DNA of 64,000 bases from Megalopta genalis (Eukaryota; Arthropoda; Insecta; Hymenoptera; Halictidae): the NCBI RefSeq assembly GCF_051020955.1, contig NW_027476295.1:1-64000 (forward strand). The letters are read 5' to 3'. A program made the position numbers and the translations under genes. Below are positions 50,522 to 63,180 of the stretch, piece by piece. A model generated the notes under the pieces. It did not search any database. It was not told where the DNA came from and was given only the letters and a program-made list of their open reading frames with translations. How positions within the stretch are numbered: position 1 is the stretch's first letter; each line of letters starts with the position of its first letter.

Positions 50522-52260
50522 CATGATTAACTTCAAATCAATGCGAAGTAGAAGACTTAGCATCAAATCCATGCAACACAAATTATTTAGCTTCTTATAC
50601 TTGCGATATAAGTGATATAGCTTCAAATGCATGTGAAACAAACGAGTGATCTTCAAATCCAAGCGTAACACATGATTTAACTTCAAATCAATGGGAAGTA
50701 GAAGATTTACCTTCAAATCCATGCGAAACAAATGGCTTAGCTTCAAATACTTGTGATATACATGATTTAGCTTCAACTGCATGCGAAACAAACGAGTTAG
50801 CTTCAAATCCAAGCGAAACACATGATTTAGCTTTAAATCAATGCGAAGTAGAAGGCTTAGCATCAAATCCATGCGACACAAATTATTTAGCTTCGTATAC
50901 TTGCGATATAAGTGATATAGCTTCAAATGCAGGTGACACAAACGAGTGATCTTCAAATCCAAGCGTAACACATGATTTAACTTCAAATCAATGGGAAGTA
51001 GAAGATTTACCTTCAAATCCATGCGAAACAAATGGTTTAGCTTCAAATACTTGTGATATACATGATTTAGCTTCAACTCCATGCGAAACAAACGAGTTAG
51101 CTTCAAATCCAAGCGAAGCACATGATTAACTTCAAATCAATGCGAAGTAGAAGACTTAGCATCAAATCCATGCAACACAAATTATTTAGCTTCTTATACT
51201 TGCGATATAAGTGATATAGCTTCAAATGCATGTGAAACAAACGAGTGATCTTCAAATCCAAGCGTAACACATGATTTAACTTCAAATCAATGGGAAGTAG
51301 AAGATTTACCTTCAAATCCATGCGAAACAAATGGCTTAGCTTCAAATACTTGTGATATACATGATTTAGCTTCAACTGCATGCGAAACAAACGAGTTAGC
51401 TTCAAATCCAAGCGAAACACATGATTTAGCTTTAAATCAATGCGAAGTAGAAGGCTTAGCATCAAATCCATGCGACACAAATTATTTAGCTTCGTATACT
51501 TGCGATATAAGTGATATAGCTTCAAATGCAGGTGACACAAACGAGTGATCTTCAAATCCAAGCGTAACACATGATTTAACTTCAAATCAATGGGAAGTAG
51601 AAGATTTACCTTCAAATCCATGCGAAACAAATGGTTTAGCTTCAAATACTTGTGATATACATGATTTAGCTTCAACTCCATGCGAAACAAACGAGTTAGC
51701 TTCAAATCCAAGCGAAGCACATGATTAACTTCAAATCAATGCGAAGTAGAAGACTTAGCATCAAATCCATGCAACACAAATTATTTAGCTTCTTATACTT
51801 GCGATATAAGTGATATAGCTTCAAATGCATGTGAAACAAACGAGTGATCTTCAAATCCAAGCGTAACACATGATTTAACTTCAAATCAATGGGAAGTAGA
51901 AGATTTACCTTCAAATCCATGCGAAACAAATGGCTTAGCTTCAAATACTTGTGATATACATGATTTAGCTTCAACTGCATGCGAAACAAACGAGTTAGCT
52001 TCAAATCCAAGCGAAACACATGATTTAGCTTTAAATCAATGCGAAGTAGAAGGCTTAGCATCAAATCCATGCGACACAAATTATTTAGCTTCGTATACTT
52101 GCGATATAAGTGATATAGCTTCAAATGCAGGTGACACAAACGAGTGATCTTCAAATCCAAGCGTAACACATGATTTAACTTCAAATCAATGGGAAGTAGA
52201 AGATTTACCTTCAAATCCATGCGAAACAAATGGTTTAGCTTCAAATACTTGTGATATACA
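50522..52260. repeat. 599-bp unit repeated head to tail (two full copies plus a partial third)
   Basis: Units run 50,522-51,120 and 51,121-51,719, with a third from 51,720 to about 52,260, where CTTCAACTCC is replaced by CTTCAGCTGC. The length is two HORs minus one base, because each copy carries the 1-bp deletion CATGATTAACTTC. By eye the two full copies show no difference, including private variants TAGCTTTAAATC and GCATGTGAAACAAACG. Near identity points to very recent amplification, or to an assembly effect. Confidence 0.9.
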
Positions 52261-53220
52261 TGATTTAGCTTCAGCTGCATGCGAAACAAACGAGTTAGCC
52301 TCAAATCCAAGCGAAACACATGATTTAGCTTCAAATCAATGCGAAGTAGAAGGCTTAGCATCAAATCCATGCAACACAAATTATTTAGCTTCTTATACTT
52401 GCGATATAAGTGATAGATCTTCAAATGCAGGTGAAACAAACGAGTGATCTTCAAATCCAAGCGTAACATATGATTTAACTTCAAATCAATGGGAAGTAGA
52501 AGATTTACCTTCAAATCCATGCCAAACAAATGGTTTAGCTTCAAATACTTGTGATATACATGATTTAGCTTCAGCTGCATGCGAAACAAATGAGTTAGCC
52601 TCAAATCCAAGCGAAACACATGATTTAGTATTCAAATCAATGCGAAGTAGAAGGCTTAGCATCAAAACCATGCAACACAAATTATTTAGCTTCTTATACT
52701 TGCGATATAAGTGATAAAGCTTCAAATGCAGGTGAAACAAACGAGTGATCTTCAAATCCAAGCGTAACACTTGATTTAACTTCAAATCAATGGGAAGTAG
52801 AAGATTTACCTTCAAATCCATGCGAAACAAACGGTTTAGCTTCAAATACTTGTGATATACATGATTTAGATTCAACTGCATGCGAAACAAACGAGTTAGC
52901 TTCAAGTCCAAGCGAAACACATGATTTAGCTTCAAATCAATGCGAAATAGAAGGCTTAGCATCAAATCCATGCGACACAAATTATTTAGCTTCGTATACT
53001 TGCGATATAAGTGATATAGCTTCAAATGCAGGTGAAAAAAACGAGCGATCTTCAAATCCAAGCGGAACACTTGATTTAACTTCAAATCAATGGGAAGTAG
53101 AAGATTTACCTTCAAATCCATGCGAAACAAATGGCTTAGCTTCAAATACTTGTGATAAACATCATTTAGCTTCAACTGCATGCGAAACAAACGAGTTAGC
53201 ATCAAATCCAAGCGAAACAC

Positions 53221-56200
53221 ATGATTTAGTTTCAAATGAATGCGAAATAGAAGGCTTAGCATCAAATCCATGCGAAACAAATGGTTTAGCTTCAAATACT
53301 TGTGATATACATGATTTAGTTTCATCTGCATGCGAAACTAACGAGTTAGCTTCAAATCCAAGCGAAAGACATGATTTAGCTTCAAATCAATGCGAAGTAG
53401 AAGGCTTAGCATCAAATCCATGCAACACAAATTATTTAGCTTCTTATACTTGCGATATATGTGATAAAGCTCCAAATGCAAGCGAAACAAACGAGTGAGC
53501 TTTAAATCCAAGCATAACACATGATTTAACTTCAAATCAATGCGAAGTAGAAGATTTACCTTCAAATCCATGCGAAACAAATGGTTTAGCTACAAATACT
53601 TGTGATATACATGATTTAGCTTCAGCTGCATGCGAAACAAACGAGTAAGCCTCAAATCCAAGCGAAACACATAATTTAGCTTCAAGTCAATGCGAAATAG
53701 GAGGCTTAGCATCAAATCCATGCAACACAAATTATTTAGCTTCTTGTACTTGCGATATAAGTGATAACGCTTCAAATGCTGGTGAAACTAACGAGTGATC
53801 TTCAAATTCAAGCGCAACACTTGATTTAATTTCAAATCAATGGGAAGTAGAAGATTTACCTTCAAATCCATGCGAAAGAAATGGTTTAGCTTCAAATCTA
53901 TGGGAAGTAGAAGATTTACGTTCAAATCCATGCGAAACAAATGGTTTAGCTTCAAATAATTGTGATATACATGATTTAGCTTCAGCTGCATGGGAAACAA
54001 AGGAGTTAGCTTCAAATCCAAGCGAAACACATGATTTAGCTTCAAATGAATGCGAAATCGAAGGCTTAGCATCAAATCCATGCGACACAAATTATTTAGC
54101 TTCGTATACTTGCGATATATGTGATATAGCTTCAAATGCAGGTGAAACAAACGAGTGATCTTCAAATCGAAGCGTAACACATGATTTAACTTCAAATCAA
54201 TGGGAAGTAGAAGATTTACCTTCAAATCCATGCGAAACAAATGGTTTAGCTTCAAATACTTGTGATATACATGATTTAGCTTCAACTCCATGCGAAACAA
54301 ACGAGTTAGCTTCAAATCCAAGCGAAGCACATGATTAACTTCAAATCAATGCGAAGTAGAAGACTTAGCATCAAATCCATGCAACACAAATTATTTAGCT
54401 TCTTATACTTGCGATATAAGTGATATAGCTTCAAATGCATGTGAAACAAACGAGTGATCTTCAAATCCAAGCGTAACACATGATTTAACTTCAAATCAAT
54501 GGGAAGAAGAAGATTTACCTTCAAATCCATGCGAAACAAATGGCTTAGCTTCTAATACTTGTGATATACATGATTTAGCTTCAGCTGCATGCGAAACAAA
54601 CGAGTTAGCTTCAAATCCAAGCGAAACACATGATTTAGCTTCAAATCAATGCGAAGTAGAAGGCTTAGCATCAAATCCAAGCGACACAAATTATTTAGCT
54701 CCGTATACTTGCGATATAAGTGATATAGCTTCAAATGCAGGTGACACAAACGAGTGATCTTCAAATCCAAGCGTAACACATGATTTAACTTCAAATCAAT
54801 GGGAAGTAGAAGATTTACCTTCAAATCCATGCGAAACAAATGGTTTAGCTTCAAATACTTGTGATATACATGATTTAGCTTCAGCTGCATGCGAAACAAA
54901 CGAGTTAGCCTCAAATCCAAGCGAAACACATGATTTAGTATTCAAATCAATGCGAAGTAGAAGGCTTAGCATCAAAACCATGCAACACAAATTATTTAGC
55001 TTCTTATACTTGCGATATAAGTGATAAAGCTTCAAATGCAGGTGAACCAAACGAGTGATCTTCAAATCCAAGCGTAACACTTGATTTAACTTCAAATCAA
55101 TGGGAAGTAGAAGATTTACCTTCAAATCCATGCGAAACAAATGGTTTAGCTTCAAATACTTGTGATATACATGATTTAGATTCAACTGCATGCGAAACAA
55201 ACGAGTTAGCTTCAAATCCAAGCGAAACACATGATTTAGCTTCAAATCAATGCGAAATAGAAGGCTTAGCATCAAATCCATGCGACACAAATTATTTAGC
55301 TTCGTATACTTGCGATATAAGTGATATAGCTTCAAATGCAGGTAAAAAAAACGAGTGATCTTCAAATCCAAGCGTAACACTTGATTTAACTTGAAATCAA
55401 TGGGAAGTAGAAGATTTACCTTCAAATCCATGCGAAACAAATGGTTTATCTTCAAATACTTGTGATATACATGATTTAGCTTCAGCTGCATGCGAAACAA
55501 ACGAGTTAGCTTCAAATCCAAGCGAAATACATGATTTAGCTTCAAATCAATGCGAAGTAGAAGGCTTAGCATCAATTCCATTCAACACAAATTATTTAGC
55601 TTCATATACTTGCGATATAAGTGATAAAGCTACAAATGCATTCGAAACAAACGAGTGATCTTCAAATCCAAGCGTAACACATGATTTAACTTCAAATCAA
55701 TGGGAAGTAGAAGATTTACCTTCAAATCCATGCGAAACAAATGGCTTAGCTTCAAATACTTGTGATAAACATCATTTAGCTACAACTGCATGCGAAACAA
55801 ACGAGTTAGCCTCAAATCCAAGCGAAACACATGATTTAGCTTCAAATGAATGCGAAATAGAAGGCTTAGCATCAAATCCATGCGAAACAAATGGTTTAGC
55901 TTCAAATACTTGTGATATACATGATTTAGTTTCATCTGCATGCGAAACTAACGAGTTAGCTTCAAATCCAAGCGAAAGACATGATTTAGCTTCAAATCAA
56001 TGCGAAGTAGAAGGCTTAGCATCAAATCCATGCAACACAAATTATTTAGCTTCTTATACTTGCGATATATGTGATAAAGCTCCAAATGCAAGCGAAACAA
56101 ACGAGTGAGCTTTAAATCCAAGCATAACACATGATTTAACTTCAAATCAATGCGAAGTAGAAGATTTACCTTCAAATCCATGCGAAACAAATGGTTTAGC

Positions 56201-59200
56201 TACAAATACTTGTGATATACATGATTTAGCTTCAGCTGCATGCGAAACAAACGAGTAAGCCTCAAATCCAAGCGAAACACATAATTTAGCTTCAAGTCAA
56301 TGCGAAATAGGAGGCTTAGCATCAAATCCATGCAACACAAATTATTTAGCTTCTTGTACTTGCGATATAAGTGATAACGCTTCAAATGCTGGTGAAACTA
56401 ACGAGTGATCTTCAAATCCAAGCGTAACACTTGATTTAATTTCAAATCAATGGGAAGTAGAAGATTTACCTTCAAATCCATGCGAAAGAAATGGTTTAGC
56501 TTCAAATCAATGAGAAGTAGAAGATTTACCTTCAAATCCATGCGAAAGAAATGGTTTAGCTTCAAATACTTGTGATATACATGATTTAGCTTCAACTGCA
56601 TGCGAAACAAACGAGTTAGCTTCAAATCCAGGCGAAACACATGATTGAGCTTCAAATCAATGCGAAATATAAGGCTTAGCATCAAATCCATGCGACACAA
56701 ATTATTTAGCTTCGTATACTTGCGATATAAGTGATATAGCTTCAAATGCAGGTGAAACAAACGAGTGATCTTCAAATCCAAGCGTAACACATGATTTAAC
56801 TTCAAATCAAAGGGTAGTTGCAGATTTACGTTCAAATCCATGCGAAACAAATGGTTTAGCTTCAAATAATTGTGATATACATGATTTAGCTTCAGCTGCA
56901 TGGGAAACAAAGGAGTTAGCTTCAAATCCAAGCGAAACACATGATTTAGCTTCAAATGAATGCGAAATCGAAGGCTTAGCATCAAATCCATGCGACACAA
57001 ATTATTTAGCTTCTTATACTTGCGATATAAGTGATATAGCTTCAAATGCATGTGAAACAAACGAGTGATCTTCAAATCCAAGCGTAACACATGATTTAAC
57101 TTCAAATCAATGGGAAGTAGAAGATTTACCTTCAAATCCATGCGAAACAAATGGCTTAGCTTCAAATACTTGTGATATACATGATTTAGATTCAACTGCA
57201 TGCGAAACAAACGAGTTAGCTTCAAATCCAAGCGAAACACATGATTTAGCTTCAAATCAATGCGAAATAGAAGGCTTAGCATTAAATCCATGCGACACAA
57301 ATTATTTAGCTTCGTATACTTGCGATATAAGTGATATAGCTTCAAATGCAGGTGACACAAACGAGTGATCTTCAAATCCAAGCGTAACACATGATTTAAC
57401 TTCAAATCAATGGGAAGTAGAAGATTTACCTTCAAATCCATGCGAAACAAATGGTTTAGCTTCAAATACTTGTGATATACGTGATTTAGGTTCAGCTGCA
57501 TGCGAAACAAACGAGTTAGCCTCAAATCCAAGCGAAACACATGATTTAGCTTCAAATCAATGCGAAGTAGAAGGCTTAGCATCAAATCCATGCAACACAA
57601 ATTATTTAGCTTCTTCTACTTGCGATATAAGTGATAGAGCTTCAAATGCAGGTGAAACAAACGAGTGATCTTCAAATCCAAGCGTAACATATGATTTAAC
57701 TTCAAATCAATGGGAAGTAGAAGATTTACCTTCAAATCCATGCGAAACATGGTTTAGCTTCAAATACTTGTGATATACATGATTTAGCTTCAGCTGCATG
57801 CGAAACAAATGAGTTAGCCTCAAATCCAAGCGAAACACATGATTTAGTATTCAAATCAATGCGAAGTTGAAGGCTTAGCATCAAAACCATGCACCACAAA
57901 TTATTTAGCTTCTTATACTTGCGATATAAGTGATAAAGCTTCAAATGCAGGTGAAACAAACGAGTGATCTTCAAATCCAAGCGTAACACTTGATTTAACT
58001 TCAAATCAATGGGAAGTAGAAGATTTACCTTCAAATCCATGCGAAACAAACGGTTTATCTTCAAATACTTGTGATATACATGATTTAGCTTCAGCTGCAT
58101 GCGAAACAAACGAGTTAGCTTCAAATCCAAGCGAAATACATGATTTAGCTTCAAATCAATGCGAAGTAGAAGGCTTAGCATCAATTCCATTCAACACAAA
58201 TTATTTAGCTTCATATACTTGCGATATAAGTGATAAAGCTTCAAATGCATTCGAAACAAACGAGTGATCTTCAAATCCAAGCGTAACACATGATTTAACT
58301 TCAAATCAATGGGAAGTAGAAGATTTACCTTCAAATCCATGCGAAACAAATGGCTTAGCTTCAAATACTTGTGATAAACATCATTTAGCTTCAACTGCAT
58401 GCGAAACAAACGAGTTAGCCTCAAATCCAAGCGAAACACATGATTTAGCTTCAAATGAATGCGAAATAGAAGGCTTAGCATCAAATCCATGCGAAACAAA
58501 TGGTTTAGCTTCAAATACTTGTGATATACATGATTTAGTTTCATCTGCATGCGAAACTAACGAGTTAGCTTCAAATCCAAGCGAAAGACATGATTTAGCT
58601 TCAAATCAATGCGAAGTAGAAGGCTTAGCATCAAATCCATGCAACACAAATTATTTAGCTTCTTATACTTGCGATATATGTGATAAAGCTCCAAATGCAA
58701 GCGAAACAAACGAGTGAGTTTTAAATCCAAGCATAACACATGACTTAACTTCAAATCAATGCGAAGTAGAAGATTTACCTTCAAATCCATGCGAAACAAA
58801 TGGTTTAGCTACAAATACTTGTGATATACATGATTTAGCTTCAGCTGCATGCGAAACAAACGAGTAAGCCTCAAATCCAAGCGAAACACATAATTTAGCT
58901 TCAAGTCGATGCGAAATAGGAGGCTTAGCATCAAATCCATGCAACACAAATTATTTAGCTTCTTGTACTTGCGATATAAGTGATAACGCTTCAAATGCTG
59001 GTGAAACTAACGAGTGATCTTCAAATCCAAGCGCAACACTTGATTTAATTTCAAATCAATGGGAAGTAGAAGATTTACCTTCAAATCCATGCGAAAGAAA
59101 TGGTTTAGCTTCAAATCAATGGGAAGTAGAAGATTTACGTTCAAATCCATGCGAAACAAATGGTTTAGCTTCAAATAATTGTGATATACATGATTTAGCT

Positions 59201-60200
59201 TCAGCTGCATGGGAAACAAAGGAGTTAGCTTCAAATCCAAGCGAAACACATGATTTAGCTTCAAATGAATGCGAAATCGAAGGCTTAGCATCAAATCCAT
59301 GCGACACAAATTATTTAGCTTCGTATACTTGCGATATATGTGATATAGCTTCAAATGCAGGTGAAACAAACGAGTGATCTTCAAATCCAAGCGTAACACA
59401 TGATTTAACTTCAAATCAATGGGAAGTAGAAGATTTACCTTCAAATCCATGCGAAACAAATGGTTTAGCTTCAAATACTTGTGATATACATGATTTAGCT
59501 TCAACTCCATGCGAAACAAACGAGTTAGCTTCAAATCCAAGCGAAGCACATGATTAACTTCAAATCAATGCGAAGTAGAAGACTTAGCATCAAATCCATG
59601 CAACACAAATTATTTAGCTTCTCATACTTGCGATATAAGTGATATAGCTTCAAATGCGTGTGAAACAAACGAGTGATCTTCAAATCCAAGCGTAACACAT
59701 GATTTAACTTCAAATCAATGGGAAGATGAAGATTTACCTTCAAATCCATGCGAAACAAATGGCTTAGCTTCAAATACTTGTGATATACATGATTTAGCTT
59801 CAACTGCATGCGAAACAAACGAGTTAGCTTCAAATCCAAGCGAAACACATGATTTAGCTTCAAATCAATGCGAAGTAGAAGGCTTAGCATCAAATCCAAG
59901 CGACACAAATTATTTAGCTCCGTATACTTGCGATATAAGTGATATAGCTTCAAATGCAGGTGACACAAACGAGTGATCTTCAAATCCAAGCGTAACACAT
60001 GATTTAACTTCAAATCAATGGGAAGTAGAAGATTTACCTTCAAATCCATGCGAAACAAATGGTTTAGCTTCAAATACTTGTGATATACATGATTTAGCTT
60101 CAGCTGCATGCGAAACAAACGAGTTAGCCTCAAATCCAAGCGAAAGACATGATTTAGCTTCAAATCAATGCGAAGTAGAAGGCTTAGCATCGAATCCATG
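53221..60200. repeat. Roughly 2.6-kb repeating block in domain C (three copies plus a rearranged fourth)
   Basis: The variant GCGAAAGACATG occurs near 53,365, 55,975, 58,584 and 60,143, spacings 2,610, 2,609 and 1,559. The following GATATATGTGATAAAGCTCC, CATAATTTAGCTTCAAGTC and TGATAACGC variants repeat in the same order. The 1-bp-insertion marker inside the block is spaced 2,310 then 2,910, so single HORs moved between copies after duplication. This set of variants also occurs in domain B near 35,400-35,720, linking the two domains. Confidence 0.82.
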
Positions 60201-60609
60201 CAACACAAATTATTTAGCTTCTTATACTTGCGATATATGTGATAAAGCTCCAAATGCAAGCGAAACAAACGAGTGAGCTTTAAATCCAAGCATAACACAT
60301 GATTTAACTTCAAATCAATGCGAAGTAGAAGATTTACCTTCAAATCAATGCGAAACAAATGGTTTAGCTACAAATACTTGTGATATACATGATTTAGCTT
60401 CAGCTGCATGCGAAACAAACGAGTAAGCCTCAAATCCAAGCGAAACACATAATTTAGCTTCAAGTCAATGCGAAATAGGAGGCTTAGCATCAAATCCATG
60501 CAACACAAATTATTTAGCTTCTTGTACTTGCGATATAAGTGATAACGCTTCAAATGCTGGTGAAACTAACGAGTGATCTTCAAATCCAAGCGTAACACTT
60601 GATTTAATT

Positions 60610-63180
60610 TCAAATCAATGGGAAGTAGAAGATTTACCTTCAAATCCATGCGAAAGAAATGGTTTAGCTTCAAATCAATGAGAAGTAGAAGATTTACCTT
60701 CAAATCCATGCGAAAGAAATGGTTTAGCTTCAAATACTTGTGATATGCATGATTTAGCTTCAACTGTATGCGAAACAAACGAGTTAGCTTCAAATCCAGG
60801 CGAAACACATGATTGAGCTTCAAATCAATGCGAAATATAAGGCTTAGCATCAAATCCGTGCGACACAAATTATTTAGCTTCGTATACTTGCGATATATGT
60901 GATATAGCTTCAAATGCAGGTGAAACAAACGAGTGATCTTCAAATCCAAGCGTAACACATGATTTAACTTCAAATCAAAGGGTAGTAGCAGATTTACGTT
61001 CAAATCCATGCGAAACAAATGGTTTAGCTTCAAATAATTGTGATATACATGATTTAGCTTCAGCTGCATGGGAAACAAAGGAGTTAGCTTCAAATCCAAG
61101 CGAAACACATGATTTAGCTTCAAATGAATGCGAAATCGAAGGCTTAGCATCAAATCCATGCGACACAAATTATTTAGCTACGTATACTTGCGATATATGT
61201 GATATAGCTTCAAATGCAGGTGAAACAAACGAGTGATCTTCAAATCCAAGCGTAACACATGATTTAACTTCAAATCAATGGGAAGTAGAAGATTTACCTT
61301 CAAATCCATGCGAAACAAATGGTTTAGCTTCAAATACTTGTGATATACATGATTTAGCTTCAACTCCATGCGAAACAAACGAGTTAGCTTCAAATCCAAG
61401 CGAAACACATGATTTAGCTTCAAATGAATGCGAAATCGAAGGCTTAGCATCAAATCCATGCGACACAAATTATTTAGCTACGTATACTTGCGATATATGT
61501 GATATAGCTTCAAATGCAGGTGAAACAAACGAGTGATCTTCAAATCCAAGCGTAACACATGATTTAACTTCAAATCAATGGGAAGTAGAAGATTTACATT
61601 CAAATCCATGCGAAACAAATGGTTTAGCTTCAAATACTTGTGATATACATGATTTAGCTTCAGCTGCATGCGAAACAAACGAGTTAGCCTCAAATCCAAG
61701 CGAAACACATGATTTAGCTTCAAATCAATGCGAAGTAGAAGGCTTAGCATCAAATCCATGCAACACAAATTATTTAGCTTCTTATACTTGCGATATAAGT
61801 GATAGAGCTTCAAATGCAGGTGAAACAAACGAGTGATCTTCAAATCCAAGCGTAACACATGATTTAACTTCAAATCAATGGGAAGTAGAAGATTTACCTT
61901 CAAATCCATGCGAAAGAAATGGTTTAGCTTCAAATCAATGAGAAGTAGAAGATTTACCTTCAAATCCATGCGAAAGAAATGGTTTAGCTTCAAATACTTG
62001 TGATATGCATGATTTAGCTTCAACTGTATGCGAAACAAACGAGTTAGCTTCAAATCCAGGCGAAACACATGATTGAGCTTCAAATCAATGCGAAATATAA
62101 GGCTTAGCATCAAATCCGTGCGACACAAATTATTTAGCTTCGTATACTTGCGATATATGTGATATAGCTTCAAATGCAGGTGAAACAAACGAGTGATCTT
62201 CAAATCCAAGCGTAACACATGATTTAACTTCAAATCAAAGGGTAGTAGCAGATTTACGTTCAAATCCATGCGAAACAAATGGTTTAGCTTCAAATAATTG
62301 TGATATACATGATTTAGCTTCAGCTGCATGGGAAACAAAGGAGTTAGCTTCAAATCCAAGCGAAACACATGATTTAGCTTCAAATGAATGCGAAATAGAA
62401 GGCTTAGCATCAAATCCATGCGACACAAATTATTTAGCTACGTATACTTGCGATATATGTGATATAGCTTCAAATGCAGATGAAACAAACGAGTGATCTT
62501 CAAATCCAAGCGTAACACATGATTTAACTTCAAATCAATGGGAAGTAGAAGATTTACCTTCAAATCCATGCGAAACAAATGGTTTAGCTTCAAATACTTG
62601 TGATATACATGATTTAGCTTCAACTCCATGCGAAACAAACGAGTTAGCTTCAAATCCAAGCGAAACACATGATTTAGCTTCAAATGAATGCGAAATCGAA
62701 GGCTTAGCATCAAATCCATGCGACACAAATTATTTAGCTACGTATACTTGCGATATATGTGATATAGCTTCAAATGCAGGTGAAACAAACGAGTGATCTT
62801 CAAATCCAAGCGTAACACATGATTTAACTTCAAATCAATGGGAAGTAGAAGATTTACTTTCAAATCCATGCGAAACAAATGGTTTAGCTTCAAATACTTG
62901 TGATATACATGATTTAGCTTCAGCTGCATGCGAAACAAACGAGTTAGCCTCAAATCCAAGCGAAACACATGATTTAGCTTCAAATCAATGCGAAGTAGAA
63001 GGCTTAGCATCAAATCCATGCAACACAAATTATTTAGCTTCTTATACTTGCGATATAAGTGATAGAGCTTCAAATGCAGGTGAAACAAACGAGTGATCTT
63101 CAAATCCAAGCGTAACACATGATTTAACTTCAAATCAATGGGAAGTAGAAGATTTACCTTCAAATCCATGCGAAACAAAT
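60610..63180. repeat. 1,260-bp tandem duplication
   Basis: Positions 60,610-61,920 align with 61,870-63,180 at offset 1,260, which is 42 monomers. Differences seen are few: GAAATCGAA against GAAATAGAA near 61,137 and 62,397, GCAGG against GCAGA near 61,220 and 62,480, and TTACATTC against TTACTTTC near 61,598 and 62,858. Inside it a 300-bp repeat starting TTAGCTACGTATACTTG (near 61,174 and 61,474) is itself duplicated, so two size classes of duplication are stacked. Confidence 0.86.

Noticed and set aside
61174..61190. CENP-B box in the M4 variant containing TTCGTATAC or TACGTATAC
   Set aside because: Only the first few bases resemble the NTTCG start. The required A and the CGGG block that follow are absent.
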